A stretch of 64,000 bases of DNA, taken from contig OX335644.1 of assembly GCA_946894095.1 (NCBI GenBank), positions 14,055,595 through 14,119,594 of the forward strand, written 5' to 3'. A program made the position numbers and the translations under genes. This document shows, one piece after another, positions 45,789 to 57,500 of the stretch; position 1 is the stretch's first letter, and each line of letters starts with the position of its first letter. This DNA is from Incurvaria masculella. Taxonomy: Eukaryota > Arthropoda > Insecta > Lepidoptera > Incurvariidae. The notes beneath the pieces were generated by a model. The model saw only the letters and a list, made by a program, of their open reading frames with translations, was not told where the DNA came from and did no database searches.

Positions 45789-48700
45789 TTAAATACTTTC
45801 TACTGTCTCATGTATATATAGAAATATGGGTTCAAAGTTGGTCGGTTGACTTAATATCTTTTTCAGGTCGAGCGGGATTTTTTCTCTTTCTTTGTATGTA
45901 ATTTCTAAGCATTTATATAGTTTTTCTCTTTGCTCATCAAAAGCACAGCAATGAAAGAAGAGGTGGTCCAGGGATTGATCAGCTAAGTTGCAGTGTGGGC
46001 ATACGGCGGTGTCGATAAGGTTTAATCTGTAAAGATGGGATTGAAAAAGACAATGTCCGAAACGTAGACGACAAATTGTTGTATAATATTTTCTTCTTTT
46101 TGGTAAGGTTTTATTGAACCAAGGTGTTTTCCCAACTAAATCGTTTATTTCGGCGTACCAACGACCCGTATTGGACATTTTCCATTGTTCGGTCCATTCG
46201 TGGATAATTTCCTGTTTTATTTTCGCTACAAATTCCGATTGCGGTAGGGCAACATTCTTAATATGGCAAATATTCAGGTTGCTGTCAGCTATCGTTCTAG
46301 CTAGATAATCTGCTGAGTCGTGTGGCTTCAAATTTATGTGGCCGCGAATCCAGAAAAAACATATTTCGTAGCCTTGCTGTATCAAGGAAAAGTGTTTATC
46401 CCGTATTTGGTGTATGACATAGTGAGTATTGGCATCTAGTTTCGTATTCTGTAGGGCTCTATGAACGCTCATGCAGTCGCTTATTATTATCCACGTATAG
46501 TGTTGTTGAACTTCGATGAACTCGAGTGCGATTTGAATTGCCAAAGCTTCAGAAGTGTATATTGATGCAGAACTAGGAATCTTAATGCCATAACCTCTCT
46601 TGGTTGTCTCGTCATAGATCGCGCAGCCGACCCCACGAACTGTTTTCGAACCATCGGTATATATTCTTCTGTAACCTCTGTAACTTGAAATTTGTTCTAA
46701 AAATTCTTCTTTGCACTCCAAGTTTTCGTCTATTTGAATTGGAATTCCGTAGAATTTGCTGTCATATTTTCCCAAATAGCAAGGAAAGTTGAAATTGGCT
46801 TGTATTTCATATTCATTTTTGTAATGTAATATATTTGAAAAGTCTCTCAGGATGTAAGGATGATGACTAGGATCGGATGGGATGGAAAGGAGATGTTGAA
46901 TTTTGGTAAACAGAGGATGATTTGATATGGATAGAAGCTTTAACAAAAATTTTAATTTCAGATATTTGAAGCGGATTCTCAGTGGAGGAATGTTACATTC
47001 TACTTGCATGGATACTATGGGAGTTGACATCATCGCTCCAGTTATTAAACGTAAGCTTTTATTTTGTATTTTTTCCAGTTTCTCTATTAGTTTCCAATGA
47101 TGAGAAAAACATAGAAAACCATATTCAAAATGGCTACGTATCAAAGATTTAAAAAGCATTATTAGGATTTTCGGATCCGCGCCCCAATAGGTGCCCGCTA
47201 AGGACCTCAAAATGTTGTATGATCTTAACGCTTTGTCTGCTATGCCATCGACATAAGAGTTCCAAGATAAGTTACTGTTAAATATTATTCCTAAAAACTT
47301 AACGGTTTCAACTACCGGAAGAAGAGTGTTATTGTAGAAGACTTCGGCTTTTAATTTGTATTTATTTTTACTAAATATAACAACTTTGCTTTTCTCTGGG
47401 CTTATATCTAAATTTAACTCAGTAAAATATTTATACAAATTCTCCATGGCTTTATTTATACAAGTCAATGTAGTCGCTCTATCACCAATGGAACAATAAA
47501 TAACCAAATCATCTGCAAATTGGAGGTTATTTACATCAAATCCTAGTTTTGAGTTTAATTTGTGAATATAAATTATAAATAAGAGGGGACTTAATATCCC
47601 ACCTTGAGACGTTCCCCTATAGGAAAATCTGGGACCAAAAAGAGAGTTGCTGTATTTCACATATACTTCCCTGCCATTTAAAAAATTATATATCCAATTT
47701 ATTAATTTTGCTGGAATGCCCAAAGAGTTCAAGATCGATGCAAGTGTAAAGTGATCGATGTTGTTAAATGCGCCGACATCTAAAAAAACACACACGGTAT
47801 CGTGATTTAATGAGAAAGCTTTTGAAATATCCAGATGTAGATGGCTGAAACTTTCTCTAGCGGATCGACCCCTCCTAAAACCAAATTGATTGCTAGGTAA
47901 AATGTTGTTTCTTTCTATAAAAAATTCTAAACGTTGTTTAATTAACTGTTCAAAAATTTTTCCAATGCACGAAGTCAATGCCACAGGTCGATAAGAATTT
48001 GCATCGTCTTTACTTTTGTTTGGTTTAAGTATTGGGATGAGACAATCTATTTTCCATTCCCATGGAATTATGGAAGTACACCACAGCTTATTAAGCGTGT
48101 TTAAAAATATTACCAGACTGTTGTGGTTTAAGTGACGTAGCATTTTATATGGAATCATATCTAATCCACATGCAGTATCTCGTCTAGAATTTAAGGCAGA
48201 TTTCAGTTCTTGTAAAGTAAAATATTTTGTAAGGTACTCATTTTCATTATTGTTAGGAACAGAACTATTGATTGAATGTAGTTGATTTTCAACATAATCG
48301 GGTGTATACTTTTGCAAAAAATCATTAATCCAGTCATGATTTGTGTTGTGACTATTACTTTGGTAGGTATTATTAAATTTTTTAATAGTGTTCCAAATTT
48401 TAGAAACGGGTGTATATCTGTTAAATGATTCACATAACCTTTGCCAGCTTTCGCTTCTTTCTCTTTTTAAAATGAGTTTTTTAAGTGCTTGCAATCGTTT
48501 GAATTCTATGTAATTTTCGTCATTACAATTTAGTTTAAATGTTGCATATGCTTTCCTGGAATTTGCTACAGCTGAGCTGCATTTTTCATTCCACCAGGGA
48601 ACAGAAAGTTTGGGTTTTGAATGCCGAAAAGTGGAGTTAGGTGTGGATGAATGCTTCCGTTTGGGTATAGACTTCTCAATAGCTGCATTTAAAATATTAC

Positions 48701-49523
48701 AAAAAGAATCATAAGATTCTATTGGGTTAAGATTATCAAAGTTAAAATGTTCGAGCTCTCTCGAAACTAAATCTGAGTATATTTTCCAATTTACGAGTCT
48801 AAAGTTTGGATGCTTTGGAAAATTGTTTGCAGTCTCTTGATTGTTGTATGTGTTGTTGGCTAATAATATTTTTGTTATTGTTGGCAGGTGATAACTTCCG
48901 AGAGGGTCATCATGGACCGTCCAGTTACAAGACAATGCTAAAGAAGAAGATACCATTGTGAGATCGAGTGCATTTGGCCGCCATCTACTGGAACCAACCG
49001 TTGTCACTTCACCGTTATTCAAAAGAACAAGATTGTTGTCATCAATTATTTCCAAAATGTCCCTTCCACGTGAATCAGTGTTATTGCATCCCCAAAAAGT
49101 GTGATGAGCATTAAAATCGCCCGCAATAATCGTTGGCTCAGAGATATTTTTTACTAATCTATCGAACTTACTTTTTGTGAAAGGTGGAGTACAATTCGGG
49201 GGACTGTATAAACTAACTATAGTTACAAATTTGTTGTTGTAAGATAATTTGATAGCTATATTTTGTATCGAGTTGTCACTTGTGGTGATAATTTTTGTGT
49301 AGCTTAGACTATTATGAATTAATATTGCTACTCCATTGTGTGAATTTCCAGAATCAGATCTTTCCAATTGATATCCTCTAAATTTACAACGTTGTTGTGG
49401 TTTTAACCAAGTTTCAGAAATTATTGCAATATGTATATCATTTTCATATAAAAATTGAGTGAGAATATGTCGATGACATAGCAAACTTTGCGCGTTCCAT
49501 TGTACAACATTCAAAGTAGACAT
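45789..49523 (-). CDS. LINE ORF2: endonuclease, reverse transcriptase, RNase H (1,244 aa)
   Basis: Open from end to end. The N-terminal APE-type endonuclease spans about residues 1-220 (VVQWNAQSL, ISETWL, AGDFNAHH); the final motif reads SYHLP where most APE-type LINEs have SDHLP. The reverse transcriptase lies at about 440-720, with the FADD catalytic box. RNase H lies at about 970-1100, with YTDGSK, SEALA, SDCMS and HDSADYLAR. The C-terminal Cys/His motif reads CPHCNLADQSLDHLFFHC. Start ATG overlaps the ORF1 stop. Confidence 0.95.
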   Translation of the reverse strand: MSTLNVVQWNAQSLLCHRHILTQFLYENDIHIAIISETWLKPQQRCKFRGYQLERSDSGNSHNGVAILIHNSLSYTKIITTSDNSIQNIAIKLSYNNKFVTIVSLYSPPNCTPPFTKSKFDRLVKNISEPTIIAGDFNAHHTFWGCNNTDSRGRDILEIIDDNNLVLLNNGEVTTVGSSRWRPNALDLTMVSSSLALSCNWTVHDDPLGSYHLPTITKILLANNTYNNQETANNFPKHPNFRLVNWKIYSDLVSRELEHFNFDNLNPIESYDSFCNILNAAIEKSIPKRKHSSTPNSTFRHSKPKLSVPWWNEKCSSAVANSRKAYATFKLNCNDENYIEFKRLQALKKLILKRERSESWQRLCESFNRYTPVSKIWNTIKKFNNTYQSNSHNTNHDWINDFLQKYTPDYVENQLHSINSSVPNNNENEYLTKYFTLQELKSALNSRRDTACGLDMIPYKMLRHLNHNSLVIFLNTLNKLWCTSIIPWEWKIDCLIPILKPNKSKDDANSYRPVALTSCIGKIFEQLIKQRLEFFIERNNILPSNQFGFRRGRSARESFSHLHLDISKAFSLNHDTVCVFLDVGAFNNIDHFTLASILNSLGIPAKLINWIYNFLNGREVYVKYSNSLFGPRFSYRGTSQGGILSPLLFIIYIHKLNSKLGFDVNNLQFADDLVIYCSIGDRATTLTCINKAMENLYKYFTELNLDISPEKSKVVIFSKNKYKLKAEVFYNNTLLPVVETVKFLGIIFNSNLSWNSYVDGIADKALRSYNILRSLAGTYWGADPKILIMLFKSLIRSHFEYGFLCFSHHWKLIEKLEKIQNKSLRLITGAMMSTPIVSMQVECNIPPLRIRFKYLKLKFLLKLLSISNHPLFTKIQHLLSIPSDPSHHPYILRDFSNILHYKNEYEIQANFNFPCYLGKYDSKFYGIPIQIDENLECKEEFLEQISSYRGYRRIYTDGSKTVRGVGCAIYDETTKRGYGIKIPSSASIYTSEALAIQIALEFIEVQQHYTWIIISDCMSVHRALQNTKLDANTHYVIHQIRDKHFSLIQQGYEICFFWIRGHINLKPHDSADYLARTIADSNLNICHIKNVALPQSEFVAKIKQEIIHEWTEQWKMSNTGRWYAEINDLVGKTPWFNKTLPKRRKYYTTICRLRFGHCLFQSHLYRLNLIDTAVCPHCNLADQSLDHLFFHCCAFDEQREKLYKCLEITYKEREKIPLDLKKILSQPTNFEPIFLYIHETVESI

Positions 49524-50836
49524 TATATAACAGGTTTATTTTTTCTAATAGAGTCGTGAATAACGCTTTTTATGTTTTGCGCAGAGATAGGAGCCTCGCC
49601 AGTTTTGCTCATTGTTATAACTTTTACAATCATTTCGAGAAGTATGTTCATTGCCTTTTCAGAGTTTAACAAATTATTCAGGATAGAGTCGACTGAATTT
49701 TCTTTATTCGTGTGTAATATTTGGTTATATTTTAGTTGCGTATTATAATTTTTTTCTGTTTGATCTGTGTTAGTGGTAGGTAAGGAAGGGAATGACTTTT
49801 CATTAAATAATTCATTGTATTGAACTTTTCTGGTTTTATTTTTGTTTTCTTCAATTTTCTTCTTTTTTATAGGGCATAACCCTGATATAGCGACATGATT
49901 ACCTTGACAATTATAACAGGTAGCATTGGCATGCTCCGTAGAGCAATTTCTATAATTGTGCCCTTCGCAACTGCATATTGAGCACCTCTCTCCGTTTTTA
50001 CAATATTTTGATATGTGCCCAAAGCGCAAGCATCGGAAGCACTGTTTTAAACGGGGTATGTATTGAGCCACTCTAAATCTCCATAAGTTCATGTCAATAC
50101 AGTCCGGTAGAGTATTTGATGCAAATGTAATGGAAATAGTAGGAGTGGGTTCTAGTTGGAAACCATTTTCATTCTTTACTTTACGCATGAATCTTCTTAC
50201 TGATATATTTTTTTTTGTGCTTGTTATGTTGGTAAAAATTTTATGATTGGATAAGTTGGTAGGGACCGAGGTGATGACACCAGTGGTTTCAGTTGCAGAT
50301 GCAGGTATGGAAGCCTTAAGCTTGAATTGATCCAAAAAAGTTTTGTTACCGAGAGCTGCATTGGCTAGCTCTGGTTTTTCAAATATTGCGCCTATTTTGT
50401 ATCGATTTATCCTCTTGAACTGTTTGATGCCCTTAATGTATCTTTTGAAAGAGTTTGATAAGCTCATAATATCTCTGTCTCCAATCGGCTTGTTAGGTTC
50501 TGTGCTTTCTATGAATACGATAAAATCCAGTGCTCCCGAATCCTCAGGGTATGCACGGGTGTAGTCTTTAATGAAGAATGGTTGGTACTTATCGAGTGAA
50601 TTCAATTTTGATGTAGTAGCTGTGGTGTTGATGTTGAGCTCAGTAGTTCCCGCCTGTTCCACAAGATCATCTTTTCCCGCCAAATTTTCACAGTCCGATA
50701 AATCGGACGAAAGTGACTCCTCTGGAGACCTCTTGTCTTCCTTTTTCCGTTTCCTCTTCGCCTTCATCTTCTCGACCGGTTTTCCGCGAAGAAAGACCAC
50801 AAACAAACGAATTGGCAAATAAAAACTCGATAGCAA
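49523..50836 (-). CDS. LINE ORF1: gag-like RNA-binding protein (437 aa or less)
   Basis: Carries three zinc knuckles near residues 265-325 (CFRCLRFGHISKYC, CSICSCEGHNYRNC, CYNCQGNH), as in LINE nucleoproteins. The central part is gag-like. The first Met is at 50836, but Met24 (50767-50765), followed by KAKRKRKKE, is an alternative start that drops a hydrophobic leader. It ends in TAA overlapping the ORF2 ATG by one base. Confidence 0.92.
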   Translation of the reverse strand: MLSSFYLPIRLFVVFLRGKPVEKMKAKRKRKKEDKRSPEESLSSDLSDCENLAGKDDLVEQAGTTELNINTTATTSKLNSLDKYQPFFIKDYTRAYPEDSGALDFIVFIESTEPNKPIGDRDIMSLSNSFKRYIKGIKQFKRINRYKIGAIFEKPELANAALGNKTFLDQFKLKASIPASATETTGVITSVPTNLSNHKIFTNITSTKKNISVRRFMRKVKNENGFQLEPTPTISITFASNTLPDCIDMNLWRFRVAQYIPRLKQCFRCLRFGHISKYCKNGERCSICSCEGHNYRNCSTEHANATCYNCQGNHVAISGLCPIKKKKIEENKNKTRKVQYNELFNEKSFPSLPTTNTDQTEKNYNTQLKYNQILHTNKENSVDSILNNLLNSEKAMNILLEMIVKVITMSKTGEAPISAQNIKSVIHDSIRKNKPVI

Positions 50837-50878
50837 AAAAATCTCGACTTGTTCGGATTCCCGCCAAAACCGAACTCC

Positions 50879-50891
50879 GGAAAATAACTCA
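50879..50891. repeat. LINE target-site duplication, right copy
   Basis: Exact repeat of 45671-45683. Confidence 0.9.
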
Positions 50892-51502
50892 AAATAAAAT
50901 TACCACAGTAAATATAAAATGACATGACTGACACTGACACTGACTATATGTACGTTTTTTTTGTCAGATTTGTTTGGTCAGGCAAAGGTTTTGTCACGGT
51001 ACAGCCAAAGAATATGTACAAGTTCTTTATTACATTATGGATGGACATAAATCACGCCCTTCAATATTACGCATGGTTTTCCATATTAATCCAACTGTTC
51101 TATTAGAACAAAAAAATTGATAGGACGTTTAAAATATTTTAAATGTAATCAAAAGTACGATTGCAGTGTAGTGACTAAATTATAGGGCACCGAACGTTAC
51201 GTGCTAATTGTTGGCAGCATTGAATTAGAGTCTACCAACAGCAGCACACGATTTGTTTGTTCAAAAGATAATATTGTAGTGTGTTACCTAATTTTCCACT
51301 ACATTAAACAAGAACAGCAAAAGTATAGTGCAATGCTAGTCGCTATAGAGCGTTCCAAACTTTGACAGCACTGCGAAAGGCATTCGCATCTCATCACAGA
51401 ACATTCGCATTGCAAAGAAATAAATAGGTTTAACAGTTTTTGCCATTTCGGCTAAGATACTGTGCCTTCTTCTCTTGAAGAATAGTGTAGTGCGAGGGTA
51501 GG
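50892..51502. promoter_or_regulatory. Upstream region of Spt6, formerly shared with AIP
   Basis: 610 bp from the LINE edge to the Spt6 ATG. Removing the LINE leaves about 0.7 kb between the two start codons, so this is a candidate bidirectional promoter. No TATA box was assigned. No other gene seen. Confidence 0.5.
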
Positions 51503-54500
51503 ATGGCGGACTTCATCCAGTCGGAGGCTGAAGAAAGCGACGTAAGTATACTGCCCAATGTAGCATTGTATTTTCGTGTGTTGACTTACTGGTTATGTCG
51601 CGTGTCCTACTTGATTTCCTCTTGACTGGAGTCTCCTTTGTGTAGTTGGAGTCCGAAGACGAAGACCAGGTGCAGGTGAAGAAACCAAAGCGCAAGGCGG
51701 TGCAAAGTGACGATGAAGATGAAGATGAGGAAGGTTTGTCTGTTTTTTACCATCGCTTTCTGGTTTTGCTCACTTGTTGCGTAAATAATCGCTAGAGTTG
51801 AAGAAATACTTCAAGCTCTTGGACTGATTTATTATCTGATTAATATTGCCATGTAATGGTGTTTCACATGTAATTTCTAGGTCAATTTTAGGTTAGAGTG
51901 GAATTAACTATTTGTCTACATTTGACAGATGACGAAGAGCGTATCCGTGAGGAGCTGAAGGATCTTATAGACGATGCTCCGATTGAGGATTCGGGCAGCG
52001 ACGGCGAGGACTCGGACGCGAGTGCTGGTCCCACTAAAAAACGCAAGAAAAGCGACGATGACCTCGACGACCGACTCGAAGATGAGGACTATGACCTCAT
52101 TGAGGAGAATTTGGGTGTTAAAGTTGCGAGGGTAAGTCATAATTAAATGTTTGAGGCAAAATGTTATAACCCTTGATTGCAAATAGAAAGGGCTTATAAA
52201 TTTATATCTTGTCCTAAATGGTTGGTTAAAATGTTTGTTATTTACTATAGTGTTACAGTTATAGAACCCTTTTCGTTCAGAACATTTTGCTCTGCCTACC
52301 TTAATTTATCAGTATTATTGACATAATACTCTTACATGGAGATAGAAAGTATTAATACTTTCTATTACCGATACTTTTTTGGGGTCTTATTAAAAATGAC
52401 TTGAGGTTAACATTTTTGCTCTTTAATTTTCATTTAAATCATGACTCATTAATGTTGCTGATTGACTCATACAATAGGAACTTTGGTTTACCCTTGAGAA
52501 TGATATAGTGCAAACTATTTGTATTTTACTAAGAGTAAATAAATATGGTAGAAGCAGTCATTCTTGTGTTCGGTTACAGAATAAATTCAAACGTCTCCGG
52601 CGAATACAAGAGGATGACAGCGACGGAGAGGGTGCGGATGACCCTGAGCTGGAGAGAGAAGTGATTGCGGAGAGATTATTTGTCGGTGGCTCTGACGACG
52701 TACGTTAACATTAATGAAGTAGAAACAACTTAAGTAGTATTATAGTCCTGGCCTAACTGATTTTACAACAAGTTATAATAAATTATATGTTATGGAAAAG
52801 TCCCGTGATACAACTACACAATGCCCGACTGGCGTGCTGCAGGCATGGGTTAAGATATAGCCTCTGCACGATAGTTGGCGTTTTGCACTTGTCGCATTGC
52901 TAAAATAAATTTTGCTTTTTTGGGGGTATCGGAGTGATAAAGAAAATTGGCATTTAACTCATTCTTGGCAAAGACATTTTGTTCATTGTGTTGTGGACAT
53001 CATTTTGGATTTGATTGGATGTCTTCTTTCTATCCGGGCACTTGTCTTGGTCATCAAATATACCTATTGACAAGCTATCATAAACATAAACACAAGCTAA
53101 TTAAAACCACCGAAATTAAATTATTTCATTTAAGGGTTACGTTAGATAATATTGAGTAGTTTAGGTATTGTTAAGGCAAACCTAGACTTATAGGCATGGC
53201 ATCCTGCAATAATTACTATGTGTAAGTAGTAAGGCCATATTAAATGATTATGGGGGCAGGAGGAAGAGCGTGGGTCAGAGCGCGCAGACACATCAGCGCG
53301 TGAGCCTGAGTACGATGAGGATGCGGAGGAGCTGGAGTCGGATGCCGACGACTTCATCGTCGATGACGACGGTCGCCCCATCGCCGAGCGCAAGAAGAAG
53401 CGCAAGCCTATCTTTACTGATGCGTAAGCTTTTCACTCCTTCCTAACTAGATTATTCTAATACGTACGGATGATTATAAAAATCTTTCAACCAGCACTGT
53501 TCCATACCCTCTCGGCTTCTCTCTTTCTGTCTTATCTATCTATCGTTTTGTCTATCATTTGGTTCGTTCTAAATTGAGTTGGTCTGAAACAATTTTAATA
53601 TTTTTAAGGGTTTTTTTATGTTTATTTTAATAGTTTAAAAAACCAAAGATGCAAGCAAAAGACGAAACATGTACATATATCGTTCAGTTCAGGATCATTC
53701 CGTTTTTGAGGTAACTAAGGGCTGATTTTTCAATGATCTGTTCGGGATTTATTTCCGCCTCTGCTTATCCATCCGTTATAGTAAGTCCTATCTTTTATTA
53801 GTAAAATTACAATCAGATTATTGTGATAGAAGATTCAATTCTCCGGTAATGGCTCTCCGTCTTTTGACAGATGTCAATTTGTAATATCAGTCTGATAAAT
53901 ATATCTGAGGATTGAAAAAACGGCCCAGTGTAGTTTGACTACCAAAAAAGTTAGAATAAATCAAATGTAATTAAATATTACCTACGTATAAATATGCCTA
54001 CTTATTGCTGCCTTTAGTCATGGGATAATACTAATAGTGTTTTAACATACTATTTTATGTTTTGACATGGTCAGGAAAATGACCTGCATTTTGTACATCC
54101 GTAAATAACTAAACATCACAATACATCCGTGTCGGCAGGTCACTTCAGGAGGGTCAGGACATCTTCGGAGTGGACTTTGACTATGACGAGTTCGAGAAGT
54201 ACGAAGAAGACGATTATGATGAAGAGGAAGAACTTGATGAGTATCTCGAGGATGACGATGAAGATGGTGCGTCAAAATTTATCATTTTATTATTTTTAAC
54301 ATTTTTCCTACATGTTGACACCTTGATGGGGCCCCCCATACGGCAGGTCGCTTGGTCAACAAATTGATGTTATAAATGTTGCAACTGCTGAAGTCTACAC
54401 AATGATTGACTAGGTTATGGAAGACCTCTTATCAATAAACAACCTAAAATGGAAATCATGCTACCTGCATGTCTGCACCTTCCAGTAATTTTTAATTCAA

Positions 54501-57500
54501 ACTTTTGTTCATCATGGCTTCATGGCTAATTTACATGTACCTCTCTATATCTACATTCCCGAAAGATTCCCAAATTTTTACAGAAAATTAAATGTATTGC
54601 AAGTAAAATAATTTTATGGTAATTTTCTGAACTACTCAATTATGTGTGTATCTGAGTTTTTGTTTTTAGGGTGTGATGTAAGGATGGGCATCTTTTGCAG
54701 TATTTTTTTCTTACATTGAATGTAAGAATTTAACTATGTTTTATTACATAGGATTATTTATTAATTCAATATGATCGGCACAGAGCGTGCGCTTCTCAAA
54801 GCAAGTATCTGTGCATAAGTCCATCTTTCTAAAATCGAGTTTAAATAAGTCTAAACCGAATTCACATACACACTTTGCTGGAAGAGTGCAAATCAAAATT
54901 TTTAGGAAATATTCCTACTAATCCACATGTTACTACATGCAATGCATGACTTGCAGGTGCCGGAGAACGCAGGAAGGCGAAGAAGGACAAGCGCAAGCGG
55001 CCAAGCAAGAAGTCCATTTTCGAAATCTATGAACCTAGCGAGCTCAAGCGAAGCCACTTCACAGATCTCGACAATGAGGTGAGAACATTCCACCTTCTCA
55101 TTCTACCTCTCTATTAATGTTTTCTCGGACGATGTGGCACACATCCAATGAAGGACCACTTTGGTCTCTTGGAGTTCCACAACTGCACCCAGAAAACTTT
55201 TACTTCAACTGTCAGTAAAATTATTAAAATTAGTTCATGTCTTCCGGTGGGGTCTTCAAATATTATTCCGGCAATGAAGAAGCAACACTAACAGTTTCGC
55301 CCGTCTGCAGATAAGGAAAACAGACATCCCAGAACGGATGCAGGTGCGTGAGGTGCCCATCACACCCACGGCGGAGGGCAGCTCGGAGCTTGACGACGAG
55401 GCCGAGTGGATCTACAAGCAGGCGTTCCTCAAGCCGCCCGTCTCCAAGCCCGACTCGACGGATGCGCGCGAGAGGCAAGTCACACTTACATAGTCTCCGC
55501 TCCTGTGCCTTCTTTCTTTCAAAGACTCCTTCAAAACTTTTGTTTCATGCGAGATTCCGCGACTCTATAAAGTGCTTTCAGGAGTCGTTTTTGATTGTGA
55601 TCATGTTTAGATTTTCAACTTGCATAGGCACGATAACCACATGTAACAGAAGGGTCGCCTTCATAAAGTCCAAAAAGCATAAGGTCTAAAACCCAGAACA
55701 TCCAAAAGTATGTATTTTCGTGTGTATTATAATATGCATATAATCTAACCTAACCTGACCTGATTGAAAATATCCGTATTTATAAGAGTTTTGGACGGTA
55801 TGGGTTTAGGACCTTGTGCCTTTTGGACTTTATGATGCGTCCCCTAACATAACACTACAATGCAAATTCAAACTGGCAGATCAAAGCGTACGTCCACTAC
55901 GATACTGCGGATCAGGCAGGCGCTGGACTTCATGCGCAACCAGACCCTGGAGGTGCCGTTTATCGCGTTCTACCGCAAAGAGTACGTGCAGCCGGAGCTG
56001 AGCATCAATGACCTCTGGAAGGTGTACAAGTTTGATGCCAAGGTCAGCACTCCATCCTCTCATTGTTACATTTAGAGGGTTTTTTGTAACTGAACTCAGT
56101 TTCTTGTCAGTAATAATGTCAATTTGTGTTTCAGAAACTTTGTTTGTTATTGTATTTGTTTCAAGCCTTCGAACACTAGGAACACTTGGGATTGCTGAAA
56201 TAAGGCTAAAATTACTAAAAGTACTCAATAATTATTATACACGTTGGATTATACGCAGTCAGCGTTGAAGTCGGGTGAGGTGTACACGAAAATGAACATC
56301 TTTTGTTCTAAAAAAATATTACCTTCCCATACATTTTAGTGTAGGGGTGTATAGACAGTAATGTATGGGGAGGATGAATTTTTTAGTAATTAAAAGAAAA
56401 GTCATAAAACAAATATGTTCACTTTCGTTAACAGAATGCCCTCGATCTTGCTCTGACTACTACTAGCTGTGCATCATGTATCGTTCATATGAAATGTATG
56501 AAAGTTTTAGCAAATGGCCACAAGGTCCCGTTTTGTTCATTGTGTACACAGATTTGAGTTTAAGCACACCATAGTGGGTATTAAGTATTTTAAAAGTTTC
56601 AATGAGGTCTCCTCTTTTTCTTCTTTCTTCAAGTGTAATAAGACCGAGTGATTCAAGACGATCTTCATAGGACCTATTTCTCAAGGCTGTTACTATTTTG
56701 GTAGCCCATCTTTGCACTCTCTACAGGAGGTCAATGTCCTTCCTGAAGTATGGACTCCAAATTTGGAAAGAGTACTCTAGGAGGGAACGGACATACTTTT
56801 TGTAGAGCATGAGAAACATATATAGTAACAATGTTTTCGTCCAAGCTAATATTCTGTCAAGTGTGTCCTGAATTTCATCGTGAGCGATGATTGGATCAGT
56901 GAAGGACTTAGTATCGTCGGCAAAGAGGGAGAAGGAAGCCTTCATAATTGCACCCAAGTCAGTCAGGAAAATTCCAAATGCGACCGGGCCGATAACAGAT
57001 CCTTGCGGTACACCGCTCAGCACATGGTGGGACTCCGAAGTATCTTCACCCACTCGCACCCAAAATTGTCTATTGATGAGAAAATCCTTGAACCATAGTA
57101 GAAGCTTTCCACGGAAGCCGAAGGGCTCCAATTTGTGTAGAAGGCGTTTTATGGAAAAGCCGAAAAGCCGAAAGCCTTCTCATATTCCAGGTAAATGATA
57201 TCAGTGGGCCATCTCTCATTCAAATCACACGTCCATTTGTCCACACATTTGAGCAAGTTGGTGACCGCTGACCGTCTTGGGACAAATCCATGCTACTGTT
57301 CAAGGATTACATTCTCATACTTAGTAATCATTTATTTTTCTAGAAACGCATCGATGTAGTACCTTCTACCTTCACAAAATTGAAACTGATACTAAGGGCC
57401 GAGTGCACGAAAGGACAAAAAATCAAAATCACCGTCAAAGTATGATCAAACAGGTCACTTTCTATGGACACTATGGAAGGAACTCCATGCGGTTCACTAA

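Larger units (their letters stand above)
45684..50878 (-). mobile_element. Full-length I-group LINE with two open ORFs
   Basis: 5,195 bp between perfect 13-bp target duplications. On the minus strand: short 5'UTR, ORF1 (50836-49523), ORF2 (49523-45789), about 90 bp of 3'UTR and a short A tail (about 45684-45692). RNase H downstream of the RT places it in the I group of LINEs (I, Loa, Ingi, R1) rather than Jockey/CR1. Complete ORFs and exact duplications indicate a recent insertion. It lies between the divergent genes AIP and Spt6, in the same orientation as AIP. Confidence 0.95.
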
